Shown: positions 7,774-15,744 of the stretch, one piece after another
Position numbering within the stretch: position 1 is the first letter of the stretch
How the letters are laid out: the number at the start of each line of letters is the position of its first letter
NCBI GenBank assembly: GCA_025800435.1
Contig: JAOXRV010000653.1
Location: forward strand, 1-43,506
From: Cellvibrionaceae bacterium
Lineage (GTDB): Bacteria > Pseudomonadota > Gammaproteobacteria > Pseudomonadales > Cellvibrionaceae
Direction: 5' to 3'
DNA: 43,506 bases
Translations under genes and position numbers: made by a program
Notes under the pieces: model-generated
What the model was told of the DNA's origin: nothing
What the model saw: the letters and a program-made list of their open reading frames with translations, nothing else
The model's database searches: none

Positions 7774-9270
7774 CTATAACTCCAACTCCCGATCTAAACC
7801 CCTAAAGCTCAGCGCCTCGGCAATATGGGCCGGTTCTACCAGGGCTTGGTCGTCCAGGTCGGCAATGGTGCGGGCCAGTTTTAGAATGCGGTGGTAGGCC
7901 CGGGTGGAGAAGTGCAGCTGGGCCATGGCCCGGCGCAATTGTTTAAGGGCGGCGCCACTGGCCAGGGGCTCCAGCTCTTGGTTGCGCAGTTGGGCGTTGA
8001 GCTTGCCCTGGCGCTTAAGCTGCAGGGCTTGGGCCACGAGTACTCGGGCCCTGACCTGCTCGCTGTTTTCACCCTTTGCTGTGGTAGCCAGTTCTGCTGG
8101 GGGCAAGGCTTGTACCGGCACCTGTAGGTCGATTCTATCCAGCAGTGGCCCGGAGATCTTTTGTCGATAGCGCTGTACCTGGGCCGGGCTGCAGCGGCAC
8201 TCGCGCTTGTTGCTGCCGGCGTAGCCACAGGGGCAGGGGTTCATGGCTGCAATTAATTGAAACTGGGCCGGGAACTGGGCCCGTGCCTTGGCCCGGGCAA
8301 TACTGATCTCGCCGTTTTCCAATGGCTCGCGCAGGGCCTCCAAAACACTGCGGGGAAACTCCGGCAGCTCATCCAAAAACAAAACGCCGCGGTGGGCCAG
8401 GCTGATCTCGCCGGGTTGGGGGTTGCTGCCGCCACCGACCAGGGCAATGCTAGAGGCTGAGTGGTGGGGGCTGCGAAAGGGCCGCTGGCCCCATTGGCGG
8501 GTGTCGAAAGGTTTATTACAGGAGTGAATTTTGGCCACCTCGATGGCCTCGTCGGTATCCAGAGGGCCCAGCAGGCTGGGTAGGCGCTGGGCCAGCATGG
8601 TTTTGCCGGTACCCGGCTCGCCGTAAAAAATTAGGTTGTGGTTGGCGGCGGCGCTTATTTCCAGCGCGCGCTTGGCCTGGTTTTGGCCGCGCACCTCGGC
8701 TAGGTCAAGCGTATTGGCCGGGGCGAGCAGGGGATGCTGTTCGGCGCGGCTCAGGGGGGTATTACCATTTAGGTGGGCGCAAACCTGGAGCAAATTGGCG
8801 GCCGGCAGGACGCGACAGCGGTTGCTTAGAGCCGCCTCGGCGGCACTGGCCTGGGGCAGGATCAGTTGGCGCTGGGCCAGGCCACAGCTGAGTGCTGCGC
8901 CCAGGCTGGCGGGTATCGCCCGCAGCTCGCCGGAAAGTGCAAGCTCGCCGAGAAATTCGTAGTCTGCCAGGGCGCTGTTGGGCACCTGGCCCGAGGCCGC
9001 CAAGATACCCAGGGCAATGGCCAGGTCAAAGCGGCCGCCATCTTTAGGCAGGTCGGCCGGGGCCAAGTTAATGGTGATACGACGGGGCGGGAACTCAAAG
9101 TGGCTATTGAGGATGGCGCTGCGCACCCGGTCTTTGGCTTCTTTAACGGCGGTTTCAGCCAGGCCAACAATGGTCAGCCGCGGCAGGCCGCCGGAGATAT
9201 GGGTTTCCACGGTAACCAGGGGCGCATCAATACCCAGGCGGGCACGGCTGTAGGCAATCGCCAGGGACAT
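7774..9270 (-). CDS. comM: ComM/YifB family Mg-chelatase-like AAA+ ATPase
   Basis: This 498-residue protein starts MSLAIAYSRARLGIDAPLV, as ComM/YifB proteins do. It has an N-terminal ChlI-like domain (~1-165), a Mg-chelatase AAA+ domain with Walker A GEPGTGKTML (~220) and Walker B VLFLDELPEF, a four-Cys stretch (CPCGYAGSNKRECRC) that may bind zinc, and a C-terminal lid domain. In Vibrio, ComM is a hexameric branch-migration helicase that promotes integration of transforming DNA. Many non-competent bacteria also carry it, so its presence does not prove competence. GAGAGGATT precedes the ATG. It lies between ubiK and rep on the same strand. Confidence 0.93.
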   Translation of the reverse strand: MSLAIAYSRARLGIDAPLVTVETHISGGLPRLTIVGLAETAVKEAKDRVRSAILNSHFEFPPRRITINLAPADLPKDGGRFDLAIALGILAASGQVPNSALADYEFLGELALSGELRAIPASLGAALSCGLAQRQLILPQASAAEAALSNRCRVLPAANLLQVCAHLNGNTPLSRAEQHPLLAPANTLDLAEVRGQNQAKRALEISAAANHNLIFYGEPGTGKTMLAQRLPSLLGPLDTDEAIEVAKIHSCNKPFDTRQWGQRPFRSPHHSASSIALVGGGSNPQPGEISLAHRGVLFLDELPEFPRSVLEALREPLENGEISIARAKARAQFPAQFQLIAAMNPCPCGYAGSNKRECRCSPAQVQRYRQKISGPLLDRIDLQVPVQALPPAELATTAKGENSEQVRARVLVAQALQLKRQGKLNAQLRNQELEPLASGAALKQLRRAMAQLHFSTRAYHRILKLARTIADLDDQALVEPAHIAEALSFRGLDRELEL

Positions 9271-9349
9271 CGCACAATCCTCTCAGACAGAGGCGGTGAG
9301 TCTAGCAAGCTGGCAACTGGCCCTGTATCGGGCAAAAGGGTTGGGCGCG

Positions 9350-9592
9350 CTAGGGCTGGCTGAGCTGGTCGAGCTGGGCCTGTAGCTCGGCCAGTTGCTT
9401 TTCCATTGCTTCAATTTTGCTGCGGCTGCGCTGTAGCACAATGGCCTGGGTATCAAATTCTTCACGGCTGACAAGATTGAGACGCTTAACCGCCGCTTGA
9501 ATCATCTGTTGCAGGTGGTCTTTGGGGGTGGGGCCGCTCTCGATTGCTGTGTGGATATCACTGGCGAGTTTTTGGGCGAAATCTTGCAGCAT
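9350..9592 (-). CDS. ubiK: UbiK (YqiC/BMFP) ubiquinone biosynthesis accessory factor
   Basis: An 80-residue, mostly helical protein starting MLQDFAQKLASDIHTAIESG. It has the BMFP pattern: an amphipathic N-terminal helix, an AVKRLNLVSREEFDTQ core, and a coiled coil (residues ~50-78, EAMEKQLAELQAQLDQL). In E. coli UbiK binds UbiJ and helps the hydroxylation steps of aerobic ubiquinone synthesis. The frame stays open a further 58 codons upstream, but that part (many K, N and R, no family similarity) overlaps the regulatory region of the divergent operon. The internal ATG was chosen because the family begins there. ubiH and ubiI lie elsewhere in this window. Confidence 0.9.
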   Translation of the reverse strand: MLQDFAQKLASDIHTAIESGPTPKDHLQQMIQAAVKRLNLVSREEFDTQAIVLQRSRSKIEAMEKQLAELQAQLDQLSQP

Positions 9593-9685
9593 GTTGTTGG
9601 GCCTTTGTATCAGTATTTTCGGTGCAGCAATTGTAATAGATTCAACAAAAAGAACCAGACTGCACCAATTCAAGGCTTTTTTTCT

Positions 9686-9702
9686 TGCACTATTGTGGCG
9701 CA
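9686..9702. promoter_or_regulatory. Candidate NtrC enhancer site 1
   Basis: TGCACTATTGTGGCGCA matches the 17-bp NtrC palindrome (TGCACYA-N3-TGGTGCA) at all fixed positions but one, and resembles a known NtrC site upstream of E. coli glnA. It sits ~160 bases before the start predicted from the sigma-54 promoter. Confidence 0.6.
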
Positions 9703-9713
9703 CTGTCGAATTC

Positions 9714-9752
9714 CTGCCTTTTCGTGCACAGATTTTGTGCACGAAAAGGCAG
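9714..9752. promoter_or_regulatory. Perfect 17-bp palindrome containing candidate NtrC site 2
   Basis: Arms 9714-9730 and 9736-9752 are exact reverse complements with a five-base centre. The core 9725-9741 (TGCAC-N7-GTGCA) has the GCAC-N7-GTGC skeleton of NtrC sites, centred 39 bases from site 1, close to four helical turns. The unusually long arms could also mean a second regulator or an RNA hairpin. Confidence 0.55.
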
Positions 9753-9826
9753 AGATTATAAGTCAATTTAGCGCTATAGCGCCTAAATGGCGGTTAATTG
9801 ACTGAAAAACCACCAAAAACAAAAGT

Positions 9827-9842
9827 TGGCCCGCTCTGTGCT
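9827..9842 (+). promoter_or_regulatory. Candidate sigma-54 (-24/-12) promoter
   Basis: TGGCCCGCTCTGTGCT fits TGGCACG-N4-TTGCW, with the invariant GG and GC correctly spaced and two mismatches at less conserved positions. Transcription would start near 9853, ~75 bases before the torF-like gene. The gene content (P-II and ammonium transporter) is typical of RpoN/NtrC control. Confidence 0.65.
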
Positions 9843-9926
9843 ATGTCCAGTGTAGGTGTTCACGTCAGGGCGTTTCTTTAAGATTGAGCCCAATAAAATT
9901 AAAAATGAAATGTTTGGAGACTAACA

Positions 9927-10640
9927 ATGAAAAAATTAATTAACTTTGCATCGATAGCAGCTCTGAGTTTTGCCGCCGCCCAGGCCGGCGCAGTCGAAAT
10001 CAGCGGCAATGTCGCCCTGACTACCGACTATAAATTCCGCGGTATTTCCCAAACCGATAATGACCCGGCTATTCAAGGCGGTTTTGATGTCGCCTTTGAC
10101 GGTGGCTTTTACGTGGGCACCTGGGCTTCTAATGTCGATTTTGCCGGCAGCCTAGAGCTGGATTACTACGCCGGCTTTGCCACCGATATCAGCGAAGGCG
10201 TGGGTATTGATGTGGGCGTTCTTTACTACGACTACCCCGGTACCGAAGGTGATGATGACTATGTTGAACTCTACGGTAGCGTTTCCTTCTCCGGCGCCAC
10301 CGTGGGCCTGAACTATTCGGATGATTACTACAATGAGACGGGAGAGTTCTTCTATCTCTATGGTGGCTATGAGTTTAGCTTGCCCGAAGACTTCAGCTTG
10401 GCGATTCACTACGGTTACAACGATTTAGATCGCAATGATGCCAATGCCAAACCCGGTGAAAATGTCTTCCTGACCAACAATGCAGACTCCTATGCGGATT
10501 ACAACATCACTATCAGCAAATCAGTGGCCGGGGTTGACCTGAGCCTGGGTTACTACGATACCGACCTCAGCACGGCTGAGTGTTCTGGTGAGAGCTGGTG
10601 TGACGGTTCGGTTATTTTTACGATAGCCAAATCTTTGTAA
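9927..10640 (+). CDS. TorF-family outer-membrane beta-barrel protein
   Basis: This 237-residue protein has a signal peptide cleaved near AQAGA-VEISG. The mature part alternates polar and aromatic residues in strand-length segments, with the family's opening NVALTTDYKFRGISQTDNDPAIQGG, here in shortened form, and ends in a beta strand (GSVIFTIAKSL). These features match the TIGR02001/TorF putative porin family. Acidic loops (EGDDDY, YSDDYYNETGE) should lie on one face. The gene is the first of the cluster with P-II and amtB, downstream of the predicted sigma-54 promoter, suggesting it helps nitrogen compounds cross the outer membrane when nitrogen is short. Its substrate is unknown. Confidence 0.85.
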   Translation: MKKLINFASIAALSFAAAQAGAVEISGNVALTTDYKFRGISQTDNDPAIQGGFDVAFDGGFYVGTWASNVDFAGSLELDYYAGFATDISEGVGIDVGVLYYDYPGTEGDDDYVELYGSVSFSGATVGLNYSDDYYNETGEFFYLYGGYEFSLPEDFSLAIHYGYNDLDRNDANAKPGENVFLTNNADSYADYNITISKSVAGVDLSLGYYDTDLSTAECSGESWCDGSVIFTIAKSL

Positions 10641-10647
10641 ATGTTAG

Positions 10648-11019
<372 letters not shown>

Positions 11020-11097
11020 GCCTTAAACCCTTAATTAGCAAAGATCATTTTTAGCGGCCGACGGCCGCGATGGGATTCTTTTGTCTGGAGAAAATTG

Positions 11098-12348
11098 ATG
11101 GAAGCACAAGTTACGGAGTTAGCGTACGCCTTAGATACGTTTTACTTTCTTGTCTGTGGTGCCCTAGTTATGTGGATGGCAGCGGGTTTTGCCATGCTCG
11201 AAGCTGGCCTGGTACGGGCCAAAAACACCACTGAAATTTTAACCAAAAATGTCGCGCTGTTTGCGATTGCCTGCACTATGTACATGCTAATGGGTTACAC
11301 CATTATGTATGGTACAGCCGATTGGCTGTTGTCCGGAATAACGGGGGATGGTTTTACCGGAGCCGCCGAGCCCGCGAGCTATGCTCCGTCGGCGGATTTT
11401 TTCTTTCAGGTTGTGTTTGTGGCAACCGCTATGTCGATTGTCTCTGGTGCAGTGGCTGAGCGCATGAAACTGTGGGCCTTTTTGATCTTCGCGGTGTTTA
11501 TGACCGGCGTGATCTATCCCTTAGAAGGTTCTTGGACTTGGGGCGGCAAAGACGTCTTTGGTCTGTATAACCTGGGTGATCTGGGCTTCTCTGACTTTGC
11601 CGGTTCGGGCATTGTGCATATGGCTGGTGCAGCGGCTGCGCTGGCGGGTGTATTGGTACTGGGCCCCCGTAAAGGTAAGTATGGCCCCGGTAATATGATT
11701 ACCCCCATTCCCGGTTGTAACCTGCCACTGGCTACTTTGGGTACTTTTATCCTGTGGTTGGGCTGGTTCGGCTTTAACGGCGGCTCGGTACTGGCTACCG
11801 CCAGTGTAGAGAGCGCCAACAGTGTTGCGGTGGTATTTATGAACACCAACGCCGCCGCTGCCGGTGGTTTGATTGGCGCTCTGTTAGTGGCTCGCCTCAA
11901 GTTTGGCAAGGCCGATCTGACCATGGCCCTCAACGGTGCCCTGGCTGGCTTGGTTGCCATTACCGCTGAGCCTTCTACACCTACCCCACTGGTCGCAACC
12001 CTGTTTGGTATGGCTGGCGGTGTACTGGTTGTGTTTAGTATCCTGACCCTGGATCGCCTGAAAATTGATGATCCCGTTGGTGCTATCTCAGTACACGGTG
12101 TGGTTGGTCTGCTGGGCCTGCTGCTGGTGCCTCTGACCAACCCGCTGACTGAGGATGGCGGTGCCAGCTTTAGCGGCCAGATTATCGGTGCCCTGACCAT
12201 CTTTGGCTGGGTATTTTTGGCCAGCCTGGTGGTGTGGGTACTTATCGATAAGCTGCTGGGTGTGCGTATCAGCGAAGAAGAAGAATACGAAGGCGTGGAC
12301 CTGGTGGAATGTGGTATCGAGTCCTACCCTGAGTTCACCGTTAAATAG
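11098..12348 (+). CDS. amtB: Ammonium transporter AmtB
   Basis: A 416-residue inner-membrane ammonium channel with about eleven helices. The signature is visible: the twin-histidine motif in GIVHMAGAAAAL (pore His 1, preceded by the conserved Asp in DFAGSG) and ISVHGVVGLLG (pore His 2), AERMKLWAF, and FGFNGGSV. I start at ATG 11098, seven bases after GGAG; an in-frame TTG lies directly before it. Unlike E. coli AmtB the sequence has no obvious N-terminal signal peptide, beginning at the first membrane helix region (TFYFLVCGALVMWMAAGFAM). The C-terminal tail (RISEEEEYEGVDLVECG) contains the conserved GlnK-contact region. The gene is flanked by P-II genes on both sides. Confidence 0.95.
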   Translation: MEAQVTELAYALDTFYFLVCGALVMWMAAGFAMLEAGLVRAKNTTEILTKNVALFAIACTMYMLMGYTIMYGTADWLLSGITGDGFTGAAEPASYAPSADFFFQVVFVATAMSIVSGAVAERMKLWAFLIFAVFMTGVIYPLEGSWTWGGKDVFGLYNLGDLGFSDFAGSGIVHMAGAAAALAGVLVLGPRKGKYGPGNMITPIPGCNLPLATLGTFILWLGWFGFNGGSVLATASVESANSVAVVFMNTNAAAAGGLIGALLVARLKFGKADLTMALNGALAGLVAITAEPSTPTPLVATLFGMAGGVLVVFSILTLDRLKIDDPVGAISVHGVVGLLGLLLVPLTNPLTEDGGASFSGQIIGALTIFGWVFLASLVVWVLIDKLLGVRISEEEEYEGVDLVECGIESYPEFTVK

Positions 12349-12355
12349 CCCCACT

Positions 12356-12380
12356 GGGCGGCCCCAGGGTCGCCCTTGTT
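12356..12380 (+). terminator. Possible weak hairpin between amtB and the second P-II gene
   Basis: GGGCG and CGCCC arms enclose ten bases and are followed by TTGTT. The stem is short and the T-run interrupted; it may only partly attenuate the transcript. Confidence 0.3.
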
Positions 12381-12458
12381 ACAAGAGGTTGAGGGTGAGG
12401 GTGATTTTTAGCCCTATATTGTGTATCTTTGTCGCCTTAACGCGTTACCCAACTATAG

Positions 12459-12806
<348 letters not shown>

Positions 12807-12813
12807 AGTTTTT

Positions 12814-12839
12814 AAGCCCGGCATCGCCGGGCTTTTTTT
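12814..12839 (+). terminator. Rho-independent terminator ending the ammonium cluster
   Basis: AAGCCCGGC, an ATC loop and GCCGGGCTT are followed by a run of T: a strong GC stem with the canonical U-tract. Confidence 0.95.
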
Positions 12840-13143
12840 GATCTTTCTGTTTGTTTTTCTGTTTGATTTCCCGTTCGAAAATCTCCCAAATATCCGCCTA
12901 TATTAAACGCTTGTTCCGCCTAGTTTTGCCTCGGCAAACAGTTGCCTGTGGGTACTGTTTTTATACTTGCCTAATTAATCAGTTCTCGGTCTTTCGTGTC
13001 ATTCGCGCCTAAACTGCCACCAAATTACGCAAATAGAAATTTAGGCGAAATAATTTTTTAAAAAATAAACTGGCCGCCATTGCAGTGCCTAACAGTTGGG
13101 CTATACCTAAACGGTAGGGTGCTTTCTTAGGGTGTTTTACACA
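12840..13143. other. Intergenic region upstream of the sutA-like gene
   Basis: No gene is seen. The stretch is AT-rich. It contains a spaced inverted repeat, CGCCTAAA at 13006-13013 and TTTAGGCG at 13040-13047, which may be a regulator site, followed by a plausible sigma-70 promoter listed separately. Confidence 0.5.
13080..13107 (+). promoter_or_regulatory. Candidate sigma-70 promoter for the sutA-like gene
   Basis: TTGCAG and TATACC are separated by 16 bases, 36 bases before the chosen ATG. The match to consensus is moderate. Confidence 0.4.
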
Positions 13144-13416
13144 ATGGCAACAGTGAAAGATCAAAATAAAATCAGTAACAAAGAAAAACTATTAAGCGAA
13201 GAAAAAACAACAGTGCAAACGGGACTTGAGTCACTGGCAAAACTAGATAAGGAGAATGCCTTTAGCCCCAACTGCCGAGCCGAGCTGCGCGATGAATTAG
13301 AGCGCCAGGTGGAACAATTTTTACAACAGGGTGGTGAGATCAAAAAGATTGAGCCCAATGTCATGGCCGACCCGCCCAAAAAACCGACGAGTAATTACGG
13401 CTCGCGGCCAATTTAA
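13144..13416 (+). CDS. sutA: SutA-like RNA polymerase-associated small protein
   Basis: A 90-residue, highly charged protein with a lysine/glutamate-rich, probably disordered N-terminus (TVKDQNKISNKEKLL), a helical middle (RAELRDELERQVEQFLQQGG) and a conserved C-terminus (IEPNVMADPPKKP, then YGSRPI). That tail closely resembles Pseudomonas aeruginosa SutA, which binds the RNA polymerase beta subunit and promotes transcription during slow growth. I chose the ATG at 13144 because AGGGTG lies upstream; a GTG four codons earlier is possible. The gene is alone and converges on the HAD gene, whose stop is 13 bases away. Function here is inferred from that similarity. Confidence 0.75.
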   Translation: MATVKDQNKISNKEKLLSEEKTTVQTGLESLAKLDKENAFSPNCRAELRDELERQVEQFLQQGGEIKKIEPNVMADPPKKPTSNYGSRPI

Positions 13417-13429
13417 TAACAGCACGTCG

Positions 13430-14152
13430 CTATACCCTCTGCAGCCGTTGCACGGCTGCGGGGATTTGTTTTAGTGATGTCACCTCAATAGTTGGACGGA
13501 AGTCCTGTTCTTGCCAAGTCTCCCCTTTGCGATTAAACCACAAACTGTGCATACCGATGGCATAGGCACCATATATGTCATCGTGGGGGTGGTCGCCAAT
13601 ATGCAGAGCTTGCTCCGGGCTTACTCCAAAATGATCGAGCGCCGCTTCAAACGGTGCCGCTTCGGGTTTGCCAACCCCCAGGGCTTCGGCGCTGATATGG
13701 CGGCTAAAGTAATTGTCCAGGCCCAGGCGGGTGCTGCAGGCATTGCCGTTGGTGATGGCGACCAGCGGGTACTCGGTGCTCAAGGTTTTTAATACCGCTA
13801 GGGCCGAGTCAAAATAAACCGGTTGGTGGCGCAGCACCATAAACTCAGCAAATGCCTTTTCGCTGATGGCGCTGGCCTCGGTTTCGCTGTAACCGACCTG
13901 GCCCAATAGATGCGCCAGTGAGCGGCGGCGCATGGTACCAATTTGGTGGCGCATCTGCGGCTGTTCGGCCAATATCGCCTTCCAATAGCCGAGCCGGGCT
14001 TGAAATAGGCTCATCACATCGCCGTACTGCTCGGTAAGCTTAGGGGCAATCTCTTGCAACAAACCGTAGACACCTGTCTCCGCATCCATCATTACCTGTT
14101 TGGTCGACCACAGGGTGTCGTCTAGGTCAAAGCAGATCAATTTTAACTTCAT
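13430..14152 (-). CDS. HAD-superfamily hydrolase (YigB-like phosphatase)
   Basis: A 240-residue phosphatase with HAD motif I DLDDTLW (~8-14), motif II VAITNG, motif III lysine in GVGKPEAAPF, and motif IV HIGDHPHDDIYGA. The helical cap between motifs I and II (~20-105) gives the C1-type fold of YigB/YjjG. E. coli YigB acts on FMN and on a riboflavin precursor phosphate and lies next to xerC, as here; substrate specificity is inferred from this synteny. The open frame runs 75 codons further upstream inside xerC in another frame. MKLKLICFDLDDTLW is the true start, four bases after the xerC stop, consistent with translational coupling. Confidence 0.88.
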   Translation of the reverse strand: MKLKLICFDLDDTLWSTKQVMMDAETGVYGLLQEIAPKLTEQYGDVMSLFQARLGYWKAILAEQPQMRHQIGTMRRRSLAHLLGQVGYSETEASAISEKAFAEFMVLRHQPVYFDSALAVLKTLSTEYPLVAITNGNACSTRLGLDNYFSRHISAEALGVGKPEAAPFEAALDHFGVSPEQALHIGDHPHDDIYGAYAIGMHSLWFNRKGETWQEQDFRPTIEVTSLKQIPAAVQRLQRV

Positions 14153-14156
14153 GGGC

Positions 14157-15053
14157 TTAATCGCCGTCGTCTTGGGCCCGGGGGTGGGCTTTATCGTAAA
14201 CCTTGGCCAGGTGCTGAAAATCCAAATGAGTATAGACCTGGGTGGTGGAAATATTGGCGTGGCCCAGCAGCTCTTGTACCGCGCGTAAATCGCCGCTGGA
14301 TTCCAAAATATGGCTGGCAAATGAGTGGCGCAACATATGTGGGTGCACCTGGCTGCCCTTTTGCAAGCTCTGGGCACTAAAGCGAGCCTGAATGGCGCGG
14401 CGGCTTAAGCGTTTGCCGCGTTTGCTGATAAACAGCGCCTGCTCATGGTGTTCGGCAACGGCGCTGCGCATTTTGAGCCAGGCCTTTATCGCCGCTATGG
14501 CCTGTTGGCCCAGTGGTAATAAACGTTGTTTTTGGCCCTTGCCGGTAACCTGTACAGTGGCGGCGGCAAAATCCAAACCGCCGAGGTCGAGCGTGTGGGT
14601 CTCGGCCAGGCGCAGGCCCGAGGAGTAGATCAACTCCATAATGGCTTTATCCCGTGCGGCAATAAAATCGTCGTCGTGCTCTAGCTCTAAAAAGCTAGCC
14701 ATCTGGTCAACATCCAAAGTTTTGGGCAGGGGCTTGGGGGTTTTGGGGGCGCGTATGCCGGTGCTGGGATCGGCGTTGAGCCAACCTTGCTTAATGGCAA
14801 ATAAAAACCAGGCGCGCAGGGCCGAGAGCCAGCGTTGCAAACTGCGCCCGGCCAGGCCGCGCCGGTGCAACTGGGCCAGTGCTTGGCGAATGGCCAGGCT
14901 GTCGATATCTGCTAGGCTGTGCAACTCTCGCTGGCGGCAGAAATCCACCAGCTTATCGATATCGCGGCGGTAGCTGTCCAGGGTGTGGGGCGATACCTGG
15001 CGCACCTGTTGGAGGTAGTCGAGAAAGGCCTGGCGCTGCTTGAGTAATTGCAC
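14157..15053 (-). CDS. xerC: Site-specific tyrosine recombinase XerC
   Basis: With a GTG start at 15053 the protein has 298 residues, the same as E. coli XerC. The catalytic set is in place: R148 (SSGLRLAE), K172 (GKGQKQRLLP), H239 and R242 (HMLRHSFASH), H265 (LGHANISTTQ) and Y274 (VYTHLDF). XerC with XerD resolves chromosome dimers at dif. The core-binding domain is ~1-95 and the catalytic domain ~105-290. A longer frame exists, but its N-terminal 44 codons are the DUF484 gene read out of frame. A G-rich ribosome site (CGGGGG) lies before the GTG, 13 bases after the DUF484 stop. Confidence 0.95.
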   Translation of the reverse strand: MQLLKQRQAFLDYLQQVRQVSPHTLDSYRRDIDKLVDFCRQRELHSLADIDSLAIRQALAQLHRRGLAGRSLQRWLSALRAWFLFAIKQGWLNADPSTGIRAPKTPKPLPKTLDVDQMASFLELEHDDDFIAARDKAIMELIYSSGLRLAETHTLDLGGLDFAAATVQVTGKGQKQRLLPLGQQAIAAIKAWLKMRSAVAEHHEQALFISKRGKRLSRRAIQARFSAQSLQKGSQVHPHMLRHSFASHILESSGDLRAVQELLGHANISTTQVYTHLDFQHLAKVYDKAHPRAQDDGD

Positions 15054-15066
15054 ATGGCCCCCGCGG

Positions 15067-15744
15067 TTAGCCCATATGTTTGGGTATGGTACGGTTGAGC
15101 ATATCGGCAATATAAGACAGGAATAGCGTGCCCATACTGGAGCGATAGTACTCGCTATCGCGGTTGCCAACGGCCAGCAGGCCAAAGCAGTTGCCGTGAA
15201 TCAGCGGTGCAATCGCGGCAGAGCCAACCTTGGCCGCATCGTTTTCAAATAAATAGTGAACTGTGTTGCCATCGAAGTGGCCGCAGCTGGCCTTGCCGGA
15301 TTTAATTATTTTACCCAGCGGCTCGCGCGCTTCGCTCAAGCTCACCACCCGCGCTGGCCCCGCCTGCAGCTCGCTGTCATTGCTGAACAATAACAGGGTG
15401 GTGTAGTGAACTTTAAAATCACTGTTAAAGCTGTAGTACAGGGCGTCGGCCACATCACCCAGGTCTTGGGCTTCCATCAAGGCCAGTACTAGGCGTTTGG
15501 TTTTATCAAACAGCTTGTCGTTATCTCGGGCATTGTCGAGCAGATTGCTGAGACGGTGGCGCATTTCAATATTGCGCTCGCGCAGTACCGCCACCTGGCG
15601 CTCGACCAGGGAGATGGCGCTGCCACTGGCGTGGGGCAAGGTAATATCGGCCAGCAGATTGGGGTGTTGCGTAAAGAAGTCTTGGTTTTGTTTTAAAAAC
15701 TCGATCACTTCCTGCTCATCGATTGCGCTGTCGGTATCGCTCAT
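15067..15744 (-). CDS. DUF484 family protein (GAF-like)
   Basis: This 225-residue cytosolic protein matches DUF484. The N-terminus is EVIEFLKQNQDFFTQHPNLL, followed by the LPHASGSAISLVERQVAVLR segment, a helical linker, and a GAF-like C-terminal domain (SAAIAPLIHGNCFGLLAVGN, with the SMGTLFLSYIADMLNRTIP ending). DUF484 genes usually lie between dapF and xerC in gammaproteobacteria, as here, but their function is not established. The start codon overlaps the dapF stop (ATGA), so translation is probably coupled. Confidence 0.9.
   Translation of the reverse strand: MSDTDSAIDEQEVIEFLKQNQDFFTQHPNLLADITLPHASGSAISLVERQVAVLRERNIEMRHRLSNLLDNARDNDKLFDKTKRLVLALMEAQDLGDVADALYYSFNSDFKVHYTTLLLFSNDSELQAGPARVVSLSEAREPLGKIIKSGKASCGHFDGNTVHYLFENDAAKVGSAAIAPLIHGNCFGLLAVGNRDSEYYRSSMGTLFLSYIADMLNRTIPKHMG

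Noticed and set aside
9593-9766. N-terminal extension of the ubiK frame (58 codons)
   Set aside because: It lies in the regulatory region, has no family similarity, and UbiK proteins start at MLQDFAQK.
13440-13458. GCAGCCG/CGGCTGC hairpin as terminator of the sutA-like gene
   Set aside because: It falls within the 3' coding end of the HAD gene and has no T-tract; it may act, but the evidence is too weak to list.
14153-14377. Upstream part of the HAD frame inside xerC
   Set aside because: It is xerC read in another frame; the HAD motif I lies just after the internal ATG.
15054-15185. Upstream part of the xerC frame inside the DUF484 gene
   Set aside because: The sequence is DUF484 out of frame; the GTG at 15053 gives 298 residues, the normal length.
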